DNA from: Gammaproteobacteria bacterium | GTDB taxonomy: Bacteria > Pseudomonadota > Gammaproteobacteria > JAADJB01 | Direction: 5' to 3' | NCBI GenBank assembly: GCA_013151035.1 | Contig: JAADJB010000040.1 | Location: 1-64,000 of the forward strand | Length of the DNA: 64,000 nt | Shown here: in pieces, positions 37,680 to 47,719 of the stretch | How positions within the stretch are numbered: the stretch's first letter is position 1 | Layout: each line of letters begins with the position of its first letter | Program-made: the position numbers and the translations under genes | Notes under the pieces: model-generated | Databases searched by the model: none | Seen by the model: only the letters and a program-made list of their open reading frames with translations | What the model was told of the DNA's origin: nothing

Positions 37680-37876
37680 AGATACTCCTCAATACCTTTT
37701 TAGCTTATTAATCTAGTTCAGCCATTCGGCAATTTATGAGGAAACTTTAGAAAAAAAACAAGAATATAGAAAAATACTTGTAACAAACTGATATGCATGT
37801 GCTTTTATATTCGCTTTGAGCGATAAAAAACCCACCTTACCTATGTTTTTAGATCCCCCTGTACGGAAATGACAAG

Positions 37877-37898
37877 GGTAGGGTGCGTACCACGCACC
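37877..37898. repeat. GGTAGGGTGCG palindromic repeat near the purL stop
   Basis: Full 22-bp copy 13 bases past the purL stop. A degenerate second-family unit lies beside it at 37852-37873. The 231-bp gap 37680-37910 otherwise holds only AT-rich sequence that may contain the che promoter; I could not place its boxes. Confidence 0.75.
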
Positions 37899-37910
37899 CT
37901 GGTTTTGTGT

Positions 37911-40900
37911 TTAGCCCAGCCAGTGACGGGCATTTCGGAACATACGCATCCAGGGAGCATCCTCAGCCCATTCATCGGGATACCAGGAGTTCTGTAATGT
38001 ACGAAACACACGTTCAGGATGCGGCATCATAATGGTAACGCGACCATCCTGGTTACATAGACCGGTAATACCTTCAACCGAACCATTAGGATTAGCCGGA
38101 TAAGCCGTCGTCGGCTGCCCCTTATAATCCACATAACGCATGGCTAATAAACCCTGATCAACAGCTTGTTGCCTGCCTTCCTCACTAGCAAAGACCGCAC
38201 GACCCTCACCATGAGCCACGGCAATTGGCATACTGGAACCCTGCATGCCTGACAACAGAATAGAGGCAGACTCAACAATTTCCACCTGGGAGAAACGTGC
38301 CTCAAACTGTTCAGAGAGATTACCTTCAAAATGTGGCCAGTATTCGGCTCCCGGGATTAATTCTGCCAGATTCGACAACATCTGACAGCCATTACAAACC
38401 CCCAGGGCAAAGCTATCCTGACGATTAAAGAAACGTTCAAATTCATCACGCGCACGCTGCTGGAACAGAATCGTCTTCGCCCAACCCTCCCCTGCACCCA
38501 ACACATCACCGTAGGAGAAACCGCCACAGGCGACCAACCCCTTGAAATCATCAAGCGTCACCCGTCCTGCCAGAATATCGCTCATATGGACATCCTGACA
38601 ACTAAAACCGGCACGATGAAATGCCGCCGCCATCTCGGTCTGACCATTCACACCCTGTTCCCGCAGGACAGCGATTCGAGGGCGTACACCCTTACTAATA
38701 TAAGGTGCCGCAATATCCTCCTGTTCATCAAAATCCAAACGAACAAACAGGCCACTGTCCTCATTATTCTGCAAGGCATCAAATTCCTGTTGCGCACAGT
38801 CCGGGTTATCCCTTAATGCCTGCATACGATAACTGGTCTCAGCCCAGACCTGATGCAATACAGCACGATCCTCAACAATAATATTCTTGTTCTGATAACT
38901 GAAGCGTAACTGATCCGTTTCATTCGGTGCCGCAATCACATGCGAGACCTGGGCCAGTCCGGCTCCACGCAATATCTCCAACACGGTATCCGTATCACAA
39001 TGGCGCACCTGTATCACAGCACCCAGTTCTTCACTAAACAACGCGGCTAAGACATCATCACCTAAATCATCCAGCACAACATCGACACCACAGTGAGCAG
39101 CAAAGGCCATCTCACAGATCAGTGCCAATAGACCACCATCGGCACGATCATGGTAGGCCAGTAACAGATTATCCTGATTCAATGACTGAATCACCTCAAA
39201 GAATGAACGTAACAGGGCGGGATCATCTAGATCCGGGGTATGATGTCCCACTTGCTTGTAAACCTGTGCCAGTGCCGAGGCCGCCAGACGATTTTCACCT
39301 TTACCCAGATCAATCAGGATCAAATCACTATCACCCTGATCCAGTCTTAATTCAGGAGTAAGGGTACGGCGCACATCCAGCACCGGAGCAAAGGCTGTAA
39401 TAACCAGTGATAACGGTGAGGTCATCGCCCTGTCTTCACCATCCTCCTGCCAAATACTCTTCATTGACAGGGAATCCTTACCCACCGGAATAGCAATACC
39501 CAGGGCAGGACATAATTGTTCACCCACCGCACGCACGGTATCAAACAAGGCGGCATCCTCACCCTCATGCCCGGCTGCTGCCATCCAGTTAGCCGATAAT
39601 CGAATCTGCTTCAAGTTACGAATACTGGAGGCAGCAATATTGGTAATCGCCTCACCGACTGCCATACGCCCGGAGGCGACGGCATTCACCAATGCAATCG
39701 GACTACGCTCACCCATCGCCATCGCTTCACCGCTATGTGAAACATAATCACTGCAGGAAACGGCAACATCCGCCACCGGCACCTGCCAACGCCCCACCAT
39801 TTGATCGCGTGCAACCATGCCCGTCACCGAACGATCACCAATGGTAATCAGGAATTTCTTCGATGCCACTGCTGGCAGGCGCAATACCCGCATAACAGCC
39901 TCATTGATATCAATGTCTACAGTGGAAAATTCGGGCTTGGTAAAGGTTCTATGATGCACATCACGCAACATCTTGGGTGGCTTATCCAACAATAAAGACA
40001 TCGACAAATCAACCGGCGTTGCCCCCAGTTCGGCATCACCCAACAATAATTGCTGTTCTTCCAGCGCCTCACCCAATACGGCATAGAGACAACGCTCACG
40101 ATCACAAATCGCCTGAAATTCTTCCAACCGTTCCGGTGCCACCGCCAGCACATAACGTTCCTGCGACTCATTCGACCAAATTTGCATGGGCGACATCCCC
40201 GGCTCATCATTCGGTACCGCACGAATCTCAAAACGCGCACCACGTCCACAATCATTAACCAGTTCGGGTAGGGCATTAGATAAACCACCGGCACCGACAT
40301 CATGTATCGACAGTACAGGATTATCTTCACCCATCGCCCAACAGCGATCAATAACCTCCTGCGCACGACGTTCCATCTCCGGATTACCGCGCTGTACCGA
40401 AGCGAAATCCAGTTCCGCATCACTACTACCACTGGAGACCGAAGAGGCAGCCCCTCCACCCAAACCAATCAACATCGCTGGACCACCCAGCACAATAATC
40501 TGTGAACCGGGCGGGATATCACCCTTCTCGACGTGCCCGGCACGGATATTACCCAAACCACCCGCAATCATGATTGGCTTGTGATAACCACGCAGCTCAT
40601 CACCATCAGGACCCGGCACCTTCTCTTCATAGGTACGGAAATAACCACACAGATTAGGACGACCAAATTCATTATTAAAGGCAGCAGCACCTAAAGGCCC
40701 CTCCACCATAATATCCAATGCCGAGACAATACGCTCAGGACGACCAAAATCCGTCTCCCAGGGCTGTTCAAAACCAGGGATGCGTAGATTGGAGACAGAA
40801 AAACCACATAGACCTGCCTTGGGTTTACTACCACGCCCGGTGGCTCCCTCATCACGAATCTCACCACCTGAACCCGTTGCTGCCCCAGGAAAAGGAGAGA

Positions 40901-41798
40901 TCGCAGTCGGATGATTATGGGTCTCAACCTTCATCAGGATATGAATAGGTTCTTCATGTTCCTGATACTCAGCACTCCCTGCCACCGGAAAAAAGCGATG
41001 GCCATTACTGCCCTCGATCACCGAAGAATTATCCGAATAGGCCGACAGTATCCCATCAGGATTCGCCTTGTAACTGTCTCGAATCATATCAAACAGTGAC
41101 TTATCCCTAGCCTCATTATCAATATGCCAACTGGCATTGAATATCTTGTGACGACAGTGTTCCGAATTGGCCTGGGCAAACATCATCAATTCGACATCGG
41201 TGGGGTTACGTTGTAGAGCAGTAAAATTCTCAACCAGATAGTCCAGTTCATCTTCCGACAAGGCCAAACCCAGCGACTTATTCGCCAATTTCAGTGCCGC
41301 ACGTCCACCTTGTATAATATCCACCACACTCAAGGGCACAGGGGTCATGTGACTAAATAAGGCAACAGCCTCCTGCACGTCCTCCAGCACACTCTCGGTC
41401 ATACGATCATGCAAGGCCTCTTCCAGTGATTGCCTGAGCTCATCAGTCAAATCCCGATCCAGGGTATAGATCACCCCGCGTTCAACCCTGTGCACCACTT
41501 GTAGACCACACAGATGCACAATATCCGTCGCCTTACTCGACCAGGGCGATATAGTACCCATGCGAGGAACCACCGTAAGCATACGATCTGGTTGATAAAA
41601 ACCCACATCCGTCAGCTTCGCATCGAGCAATTGCTGCAATACATCCCGATTGTACTCGTCCAGATTCGATTCGATATCAACAAAGAATATATAGTCTGCC
41701 GAGAGTCGTTTAATCGCCGGATCAATGGCCTGTAGCCTCGACAATAACTTTTCATTACGAAATGAAGATAGAGCAGATTGACCGCGTAGATAGAGCAT
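37911..41798 (-). CDS. purL: Phosphoribosylformylglycinamidine synthase
   Basis: Converts FGAR to FGAM in purine synthesis using glutamine and ATP. 1295 aa, the large single-chain form usual in gammaproteobacteria. [25 protein letters not shown] marks the first AIRS half; GATase motifs at the C-terminus include GVCNGCQML (nucleophile near Cys1135), HGEGRAVF and [10 protein letters not shown]. It stands alone between two repeat-bearing gaps. Confidence 0.97.
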   Translation of the reverse strand: MLYLRGQSALSSFRNEKLLSRLQAIDPAIKRLSADYIFFVDIESNLDEYNRDVLQQLLDAKLTDVGFYQPDRMLTVVPRMGTISPWSSKATDIVHLCGLQVVHRVERGVIYTLDRDLTDELRQSLEEALHDRMTESVLEDVQEAVALFSHMTPVPLSVVDIIQGGRAALKLANKSLGLALSEDELDYLVENFTALQRNPTDVELMMFAQANSEHCRHKIFNASWHIDNEARDKSLFDMIRDSYKANPDGILSAYSDNSSVIEGSNGHRFFPVAGSAEYQEHEEPIHILMKVETHNHPTAISPFPGAATGSGGEIRDEGATGRGSKPKAGLCGFSVSNLRIPGFEQPWETDFGRPERIVSALDIMVEGPLGAAAFNNEFGRPNLCGYFRTYEEKVPGPDGDELRGYHKPIMIAGGLGNIRAGHVEKGDIPPGSQIIVLGGPAMLIGLGGGAASSVSSGSSDAELDFASVQRGNPEMERRAQEVIDRCWAMGEDNPVLSIHDVGAGGLSNALPELVNDCGRGARFEIRAVPNDEPGMSPMQIWSNESQERYVLAVAPERLEEFQAICDRERCLYAVLGEALEEQQLLLGDAELGATPVDLSMSLLLDKPPKMLRDVHHRTFTKPEFSTVDIDINEAVMRVLRLPAVASKKFLITIGDRSVTGMVARDQMVGRWQVPVADVAVSCSDYVSHSGEAMAMGERSPIALVNAVASGRMAVGEAITNIAASSIRNLKQIRLSANWMAAAGHEGEDAALFDTVRAVGEQLCPALGIAIPVGKDSLSMKSIWQEDGEDRAMTSPLSLVITAFAPVLDVRRTLTPELRLDQGDSDLILIDLGKGENRLAASALAQVYKQVGHHTPDLDDPALLRSFFEVIQSLNQDNLLLAYHDRADGGLLALICEMAFAAHCGVDVVLDDLGDDVLAALFSEELGAVIQVRHCDTDTVLEILRGAGLAQVSHVIAAPNETDQLRFSYQNKNIIVEDRAVLHQVWAETSYRMQALRDNPDCAQQEFDALQNNEDSGLFVRLDFDEQEDIAAPYISKGVRPRIAVLREQGVNGQTEMAAAFHRAGFSCQDVHMSDILAGRVTLDDFKGLVACGGFSYGDVLGAGEGWAKTILFQQRARDEFERFFNRQDSFALGVCNGCQMLSNLAELIPGAEYWPHFEGNLSEQFEARFSQVEIVESASILLSGMQGSSMPIAVAHGEGRAVFASEEGRQQAVDQGLLAMRYVDYKGQPTTAYPANPNGSVEGITGLCNQDGRVTIMMPHPERVFRTLQNSWYPDEWAEDAPWMRMFRNARHWLG

Positions 41799-41981
41799 TG
41801 ATTGATCCTGGAATTGTTAATTTAAGGAATGTGTTATATGGAAGGGGATTCTACTATCTTCAAGCGTATTATTCTATTTATGATGGGGGTTTGTCGCAGT
41901 TGAGGCTCGTGGAACTCTTCGAGGGGACACAGCAGATAAAGCCTGCTATGTCCCCGGCCTGTGCCGTAGAAATTCACTCAA

Positions 41982-42095
41982 GAGACAGGGATCGCTCTTC
42001 TTTAGCGGAGACCGTTGCCCGCAGGGATGCGGGCATCGAGCCTACATGGACGTATTCACGGCGTGTCTCTGATAAAGAAGAGCAATTCATGCCTC
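41982..42095. repeat. Long inverted-repeat element, copy C
   Basis: 31-bp arms at 41982-42012 and 42065-42095, several G-U or mismatch positions. The 52-bp loop has hairpin GCCCGC/GCGGGC and ends GTATTCACGGCGT. It fills most of the 314-bp gap between purL and the MBL gene; no gene is seen in that gap. Confidence 0.8.
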
Positions 42096-42112
42096 GAACT
42101 TACCAGAAAACA

Positions 42113-42883
42113 TCACCCTCGACTTAACTGATGCCAGCCCAGGCCCTCATCCTGATGAATTACGGTAATCTTCTCCAGCATACCCGTCATCATTGACTCC
42201 AGTGCCTGATGTGCCAACTCCGGGGTATTATTCTTTTCACTAATATGAGCAATAACCAGATGTTGCAACTGTTGCAGGTCAATCTGCTGCAATAGGCCCG
42301 CTGCCTGTTCATTACTCAGATGCCCGAATCGACCCGCCACTCGCTTTTTCAGACTGGGCGGATACTCTCCAGTACGCAACATCTCGGGGTCATAATTACA
42401 CTCCAGCAGCAAACCATGACAACCGTCCAGACAATCACAGATATGACGGGTAATCTCACCCACATCCGTCAACACCCCCAAGCGCAGGACATCATCACTA
42501 AAGACAAACTGACAGGGTTCACGCGCATCATGCGGTACTGGAAAGGGCTGGATCTGCAAGCCCCCGATAACAAAGGACTCATGGCTATTAAACTCACGAA
42601 TAATAGGTATATTTTGATCAGGCAGGCAGACACGGGTACCACTACTCACCCACACCGGGATCTGACACTTACGCGCTAGACGAGCAACCCCGTTGATATG
42701 ATCCCCATGCTCATGGGTAACCAGGATAGCTGTTAACTGATCCAGCTCGATATCCAGTCGCGCCAGACGGCGTTGCGTCTCCTTAACCGAGAAGCCACAA
42801 TCCAGAATAAGCAGGGTATCGCCACTCTCAATCAAGGTGGCATTACCACGACTACCACTACCTAACGAGGCAAAACGCATCAC
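42113..42883 (-). CDS. MBL-fold metallohydrolase (YycJ/WalJ-like)
   Basis: 256 aa metallo-beta-lactamase fold protein. Zinc site HEHGDH (His57, His59, Asp61, His62) and GSGSRGNATLIE at the N-terminus, with LTDVGEIT and LECNYDPEML later. This subgroup is thought to act on nucleic acids or other phosphodiesters, but no activity can be assigned. It lies 3 bp after bamC and is probably co-transcribed with dapA-bamC. Confidence 0.85.
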   Translation of the reverse strand: MMRFASLGSGSRGNATLIESGDTLLILDCGFSVKETQRRLARLDIELDQLTAILVTHEHGDHINGVARLARKCQIPVWVSSGTRVCLPDQNIPIIREFNSHESFVIGGLQIQPFPVPHDAREPCQFVFSDDVLRLGVLTDVGEITRHICDCLDGCHGLLLECNYDPEMLRTGEYPPSLKKRVAGRFGHLSNEQAAGLLQQIDLQQLQHLVIAHISEKNNTPELAHQALESMMTGMLEKITVIHQDEGLGWHQLSRG

Positions 42884-42886
42884 TAC

Positions 42887-44002
42887 TTATCGAAGCTGTT
42901 CTTCCAGCAGCTTCAGGATTCTGACAGCAGTACCCGAATAATCAACCTGACCCTGTTTATTCAATATCTCAATGTGCGTGTTATTGGTTCCGGTTAGCAA
43001 ACGAATCTGATAATGTTGTTTGCCTTCCTTTTCATCACGCCATGGCAACCATTTATCAAGGAAGCCTTTATTGGTATCCTTGAATGGATCCATATAACGA
43101 ACAAAATAGCTTCCTTTACTTCGATCCCGATCCTCGACCGCAAAGCCTATGCGATCCAGTGCAATCCCGGTACGTCGCCAGGTACGTGCAAAGGTATCCG
43201 CAACCACCAGACTCAACTGTCCTTCCTTATGTATCAACTGGGCATGAATTGTTGACTCTTGTTTCTGAGCCAGACTGCTCTGCGCCTGCTTCTCACCCGC
43301 ACCCAGATAAACCATTAAACGTCTGAGCATCTCAATCTCTAACTCAGGATCATTATCACGTTGACGCCACTTGGTGCCTGTTGTTTCATCCGCAGGCCCT
43401 TCAACGACCTCTTCCATACCACGATGAACGATAAATATCTCGGTTTGATTATTATCACGATTAAAATCCAGGCGTACACGGAAACTATCCCGAGTAGCCG
43501 CCGAATACATGCCATCCATAACCGAACCAAATAATCGACGTACCGGACCATCGGCAATATCAGCGCGATTCTCGGCCCAATCGGTCTCCATAATACCCAA
43601 CGCCGGATTCTCCATCACTAATTCAAACCCGGACTGCAGCCAGAATGAACGCACCTTATCCCATAGATCATCCAGTTGAATATTAACAAGCAACCAGCGT
43701 TTATCGCCTTCACCCCTGACCACAATACCATCAACAGCGGGTAATACCTGAGAGGATGTTGAAACCTTACTTTCTTTATCCTGTATATATTCACTATAAC
43801 TGGTGGTACTGACAGGAAGCGCCTGCCCACCCGCCAATGTAGGCGATGACATACCTGGCGGCACCTCCAACTGTGGCAAAGTTGTACTCTTTCGATAATC
43901 AGCCTTCTCCTGCGGCATTATTTTATCTAGAGTGCTACAGCCTGCCAAAACAACCAGCAGTACATAGGTAAAAACGTGTGAAAATAACCTGTTTAATTGC
44001 AT
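42887..44002 (-). CDS. bamC: Outer-membrane assembly lipoprotein BamC
   Basis: 371 aa lipoprotein with lipobox VLAGC (Cys22). Component of the BAM complex that inserts beta-barrel proteins. The unstructured N-terminal part contains ADYRKS, LEVPPGM and LPV-like segments as in BamC/NlpB, followed by two helix-grip domains (WLLVNIQLDDLWDKVRSFW near 105 and VADTFARTWRRTGIALDRIGF near 265). It follows dapA, the classic dapA-bamC pair. Confidence 0.9.
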   Translation of the reverse strand: MQLNRLFSHVFTYVLLVVLAGCSTLDKIMPQEKADYRKSTTLPQLEVPPGMSSPTLAGGQALPVSTTSYSEYIQDKESKVSTSSQVLPAVDGIVVRGEGDKRWLLVNIQLDDLWDKVRSFWLQSGFELVMENPALGIMETDWAENRADIADGPVRRLFGSVMDGMYSAATRDSFRVRLDFNRDNNQTEIFIVHRGMEEVVEGPADETTGTKWRQRDNDPELEIEMLRRLMVYLGAGEKQAQSSLAQKQESTIHAQLIHKEGQLSLVVADTFARTWRRTGIALDRIGFAVEDRDRSKGSYFVRYMDPFKDTNKGFLDKWLPWRDEKEGKQHYQIRLLTGTNNTHIEILNKQGQVDYSGTAVRILKLLEEQLR

Positions 44003-44033
44003 TACACCAATCCTGAATTATTCTAAAATTTAC

Positions 44034-44915
44034 TTAGCTGGAAACCAGCCCAACCTGACTCAATGCCTGCCGCACCCGCGCATGATTTTCATCCGCCAAC
44101 CAGGTCAGCGGTAAACGAATCCCCTTACCAATCAAACCCATCTCACACAACGCCCATTTCACTGGAATAGGATTAGCCTCAACAAACAAATCGTTATGCA
44201 AAGCATCCAGTTCACTATTAATCCTGCCTGCCTGTTCCAGATCACCGGCACGCACCGCAGCACAAAGATCATGCATCATTCCAGGCGCCACATTAGCTGT
44301 TACCGAGATAACGCCATGACCACCCAAACGCATAAACTCCATCGAACTGGCATCATCACCACTGTATAAGGCAAAACCCTCACCACAACGCCGCCTAATA
44401 TCAACAACACGACCCAGATCACCCGTTGCTTCCTTAATCCCGATAATATTGGATATTGTCGACAATCGCTCTACCGTCTCCGGCAACAGGTCACAGGCCG
44501 TACGCCCCGGCACATTGTAGAGTATCTGCGGAATAGGCACGGCAGCAGCCACTGCCTTGTAATGTTGATACAGACCTTCCTGGCCCGGCTTATTGTAATA
44601 GGGCGTCACTAACAAGGCGGCATCAGCCCCGGCATCCAGCGCACACTGTGTCAGACGTACCGCCTCCGTGGTCGAGTTAGCGCCAGTACCGGCAATCACC
44701 GGGATTCTTGCTGCCACCATTTCAACCACCCGGCGAATCACATAACAATGCTCTTTCTCATCCAGTGTAGCCGATTCTCCTGTGGTACCCATGGTCACAA
44801 TCGCATCTGTTCCATGATCGATGTGAAACTCCAGCAATGACTGTAAAGCAGCCTCATCCAGCGCACCGTCATCCTGCATCGGCGTAACTAATGCAACTAT
44901 ACTACCGTGAAACAT
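44034..44915 (-). CDS. dapA: 4-Hydroxy-tetrahydrodipicolinate synthase
   Basis: Condenses pyruvate and aspartate semialdehyde for lysine and peptidoglycan. 293 aa. GTTGESATL, the catalytic Tyr in ILYNVPGRTACDL, the Schiff-base Lys in IGIKEATGDLGR near 161, and YSGDDASS are present. Divergent from the gcvR-like gene; the 152-bp gap should hold both promoters. Confidence 0.96.
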   Translation of the reverse strand: MFHGSIVALVTPMQDDGALDEAALQSLLEFHIDHGTDAIVTMGTTGESATLDEKEHCYVIRRVVEMVAARIPVIAGTGANSTTEAVRLTQCALDAGADAALLVTPYYNKPGQEGLYQHYKAVAAAVPIPQILYNVPGRTACDLLPETVERLSTISNIIGIKEATGDLGRVVDIRRRCGEGFALYSGDDASSMEFMRLGGHGVISVTANVAPGMMHDLCAAVRAGDLEQAGRINSELDALHNDLFVEANPIPVKWALCEMGLIGKGIRLPLTWLADENHARVRQALSQVGLVSS

Positions 44916-45067
44916 ATCTACCCTCCGCAGGGAACCCTATTTAATCGCAGTATACTACTTCGCCCCCCTCAAACTGACAAGTCATAGTCACGTTAATTCA
45001 ATAAATTATCCACATAAACAGGTGATCTTGCTATTATGTACGGTATTACTATGCAAGAAAGGACATC

Positions 45068-45598
45068 ATGGATAAAAAACTCGTAATCTCGGCACTTAGC
45101 AGTGATCGATCCGGTATTGTTAATGAGCTATCACAGCACATACTGGAAAGTGGATGCAATATCGAGGATAGCCGCATGATCGTACTTGGCGGGGAATTCG
45201 CCATTATCCTGCTGGTATCCGGTGCATGGAACACTATTGCTAAACTGGAAGGCCAGCTTCCCGCATTGGAAGAACAGCTGAATATGCGCATCACAGTCAA
45301 GGCTACCGAGCCGCCCCAATATGTCGCTCACACCTTGTCCTATGGTGTTGATGTCATTGCCCTGGATCACCCCGGCATCGTGCATAATCTTGCCAGTTTT
45401 TTCTCCTCGCGCGAGATTAATATCCAGGAACTGTCAACCACCGCCTATGCTGCCGCACACACCGGGTCACCCATGTTTTCTGCCCATATTACCGTCAACA
45501 TCCCTGCCGATATCCGCATCGCCAGTCTACGTGAAGAGTTCATGGAGTTCTGTGACCAACTCAACCTGGATGCAGTGATTGAACCGATCAAAGACTAA
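45068..45598 (+). CDS. gcvR: ACT-domain regulator, GcvR-like
   Basis: 176 aa with two ACT domains (ISALSSDRSGIVNELS at the N-terminus; VIALDHPGIVHNLASFFSSREINIQEL from about 98). GcvR in E. coli represses glycine cleavage genes by binding GcvA; the same role is assumed here. GAAAGGA precedes the ATG. It is followed after 16 bp by bcp, an arrangement common in gammaproteobacteria. Confidence 0.82.
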   Translation: MDKKLVISALSSDRSGIVNELSQHILESGCNIEDSRMIVLGGEFAIILLVSGAWNTIAKLEGQLPALEEQLNMRITVKATEPPQYVAHTLSYGVDVIALDHPGIVHNLASFFSSREINIQELSTTAYAAAHTGSPMFSAHITVNIPADIRIASLREEFMEFCDQLNLDAVIEPIKD

Positions 45599-45614
45599 CA
45601 GGACTATTTTGACC

Positions 45615-46097
45615 ATGAGCACACCAACACTCAACAAAAAAGCACCGGACTTCACCATTGCCGCCACGGGCGAGCAGAATATCACCCTGTCCGACTATAT
45701 TGGTAAAAACATTGTGTTATATTTTTACCCCAGAGACAACACGCCAGGCTGTACCCAGGAAGGGCAGGACTTTCGCGATCAATACAATAAATTCAAGCGT
45801 AACAAGACCGTGGTGTTTGGCGTTTCCAGAGATAGCGTTACCTCCCATCAGCGTTTCAAGGAAAAACAGGGCTTTCCCTTCGAACTTCTGTCCGATCAGG
45901 ATGAAGTTCTATGTGGCTTGTATGATGTCATCAAGGAAAAGAATATGTATGGAAAGAAGGTCATGGGTATTGAACGCAGCACCTTTCTTATCGATCAAAA
46001 AGGTATCTTACGGGAAGAATGGCGCAAGGTTAAGGTCAAGGGACATATCGACGAAGTTCTGCAACGTATTCGTGAGATCAATCGAAATGGAGAGTGA
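45615..46097 (+). CDS. bcp: Thioredoxin-dependent peroxiredoxin, Bcp/PrxQ type
   Basis: Reduces peroxides. 160 aa from ATG 45615 (MSTPTLNKKAPDF); an upstream in-frame ATG at 45579 overlaps gcvR. The peroxidatic Cys46 is in RDNTPGCTQEG. The usual PrxQ resolving Cys five residues on is a Gln here; the only other Cys is Cys100 (EVLCGLYDV). It may be 1-Cys or use Cys100. Confidence 0.92.
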   Translation: MSTPTLNKKAPDFTIAATGEQNITLSDYIGKNIVLYFYPRDNTPGCTQEGQDFRDQYNKFKRNKTVVFGVSRDSVTSHQRFKEKQGFPFELLSDQDEVLCGLYDVIKEKNMYGKKVMGIERSTFLIDQKGILREEWRKVKVKGHIDEVLQRIREINRNGE

Positions 46098-46104
46098 CCA
46101 CCCC

Positions 46105-46220
46105 GTTCCCACGCAGGAGCATGGGAACCAGACACATGCGTAATAGCTCTCGTTCCCATGCTCTGCGTGGGAACCAGACACATGCGTAATAGCTCTCGTT
46201 CCCATGCTCTGCGTGGGAAC
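46105..46220. repeat. Tandem 46-bp repeat built around a GTTCCC/GGGAAC palindrome
   Basis: Three palindromes GTTCCCAYGC...GCRTGGGAAC at 46105-46128, 46152-46174 and 46198-46220. The second and third, with the AGACACATGCGTAATAGCTC spacer, form 46-bp direct repeats. They fill the convergent gap between bcp and the permease gene and can form strong hairpins, so they may serve as a two-way terminator (inference). Confidence 0.85.
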
Positions 46221-46232
46221 GCATACCCTGAC

Positions 46233-47306
46233 TCAAGAACCCTCTACCGCCTCTGAATCAGAACGACTACAAGGCCACGCCTTCAACACCGCCTGCACCA
46301 GGGTTGCCAATGGAATCGCAAAGAACACGCCCCAAAACCCCCACAGACCGCCAAAGACCAATACTGCAACAATAATGGCAACCGGATGCAGATTAACCAC
46401 CTCGGAAAATAATAAAGGTACCAACACGTTGCCATCCACGGCTTGAATCACACCATGAATCAACATCAGATAAGCTAGATCGGCTTCCCAGCCCCACTGA
46501 AAATAAGCAATAACAAAGACCGGAATGGTAACAACTGCCGCGCCAATATAAGGCACAATAACGGAAAGCCCCACCAGGGTAGACAATAACACGGCGTATT
46601 CCAAACCCATCCAGTAAAAGGCAACATAGGTCACCAGACCAACAATCACCACTTCCCATGCCTTGCCACGGACATAATTGCCAATCTGTTGATTCACATC
46701 AGACCAGACTTGAGTAGACAGCCCACGTTCCTTCGGTAAAAAACTAGCACACCATTCAATAATCAATCTCTTGTCCTTGAGAAAGAAAAACACCAATAAA
46801 GGAACCAGCAGAAGATACACCAACAGGGTAACCAACCCCATAATAGAGGCCAGTGACAGGCTCAGCATACGTTGTCCAAAGGAAGCGATTTCGGCACGAA
46901 TACCCGTCATCAACTCATTCAACTGCTGTTCGGACACAGCGTTTGGATAGGTCTCCAGTAAGCGTGTCATCACCTCATGCCCCTTGCCCACCATAGCAGG
47001 AAACTGCTGAATCAACTGTGTAATCTGATTGGAAAGGCTAGGTATCAAACCAAAGAAGGCAAATAACAAAAAAAACAGAAACAAAACAAATACCAGGATG
47101 ACAGCAAACAAATTTGGCATCCCCTTACGCACCAGAATATTAACCAGGCCGCCTAATAAATAGGCGATCACGATTGCCGCCAGCACCGGTGCCAGCATAT
47201 TGCCCATAATCAACACGACAAACAGACCAAATAGCAATACCGAACTCAGTATAACCACCTGTGGATCAGAAAAATAACGATCAAACCAGGCACGCAACAC
47301 GTTCAT
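46233..47306 (-). CDS. AI-2E family transporter (PerM-like)
   Basis: 357 aa inner-membrane protein with about eight hydrophobic segments. Family cues: LLFGLFVVLIMGNMLAPVLAAIVIAYLLGGLVN at the start, LLSTLVGLSVIVPYIGAAVVTIPV, and DGNVLVPLLFSEVVNLHPVAIIVAVLVFGGLWGFWGVFFAIPLA. Substrates in this family are varied (AI-2, Na+/H+ and unknown). It begins 2 bp after the small unknown gene. Confidence 0.85.
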   Translation of the reverse strand: MNVLRAWFDRYFSDPQVVILSSVLLFGLFVVLIMGNMLAPVLAAIVIAYLLGGLVNILVRKGMPNLFAVILVFVLFLFFLLFAFFGLIPSLSNQITQLIQQFPAMVGKGHEVMTRLLETYPNAVSEQQLNELMTGIRAEIASFGQRMLSLSLASIMGLVTLLVYLLLVPLLVFFFLKDKRLIIEWCASFLPKERGLSTQVWSDVNQQIGNYVRGKAWEVVIVGLVTYVAFYWMGLEYAVLLSTLVGLSVIVPYIGAAVVTIPVFVIAYFQWGWEADLAYLMLIHGVIQAVDGNVLVPLLFSEVVNLHPVAIIVAVLVFGGLWGFWGVFFAIPLATLVQAVLKAWPCSRSDSEAVEGS

Positions 47307-47308
47307 AT

Positions 47309-47707
47309 CTACTCGCTTTCCATCTGTTCTTCTAACCGCGCATACTCATCCTTGAATATCTGCTCCAGTTCATCAATAACCCCTTTCTTATCCTTACCCT
47401 GCATAATGTGACTAATCATCAACGAAGAAGTCTGATCCAGCAGGATATTCTTATCCAACATCGGATAGATTGCCGACAGACGCTTGAGTGCAGCAACTGT
47501 CGACTCATCATCAGGTCTTGCTATATTCTCCGGCTTAGCCAATACGGGTTTTTCCTGCACAACAGGCAAAGCCGATGGTAGTTCCATATCGACACCCCGA
47601 CCCTGCTGTACCAGAAAACCAGCAAATGACAACAAGGTGCCACGATCTTGTACCGATAGAGTGCTACAAATCTTCAATAACCCTTCTTCCCATGCCGTCA
47701 CAAACAT
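47309..47707 (-). CDS. Conserved hypothetical protein
   Basis: 132 aa, soluble, acidic, mostly helical. I recognise no domain. The first 40 residues (WEEGLLKICSTLSVQDRGTLLSFAGFLVQQG) form an amphipathic block; a Pro-rich linker follows; the C-terminal half (TVAALKRLSAIYPMLDKNILLDQTSSLM...) looks like a helical bundle. It lies 12 bp after the LysR gene and 2 bp before the permease gene, so it is probably co-expressed with them. No function assigned. Confidence 0.65.
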   Translation of the reverse strand: MFVTAWEEGLLKICSTLSVQDRGTLLSFAGFLVQQGRGVDMELPSALPVVQEKPVLAKPENIARPDDESTVAALKRLSAIYPMLDKNILLDQTSSLMISHIMQGKDKKGVIDELEQIFKDEYARLEEQMESE

Positions 47708-47719
47708 TTCTCCTGTTTA

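Noticed and set aside
46105-46220. Short CRISPR array
   Set aside because: Only three palindromic units and the 'spacers' are identical to each other, so it is a tandem repeat.
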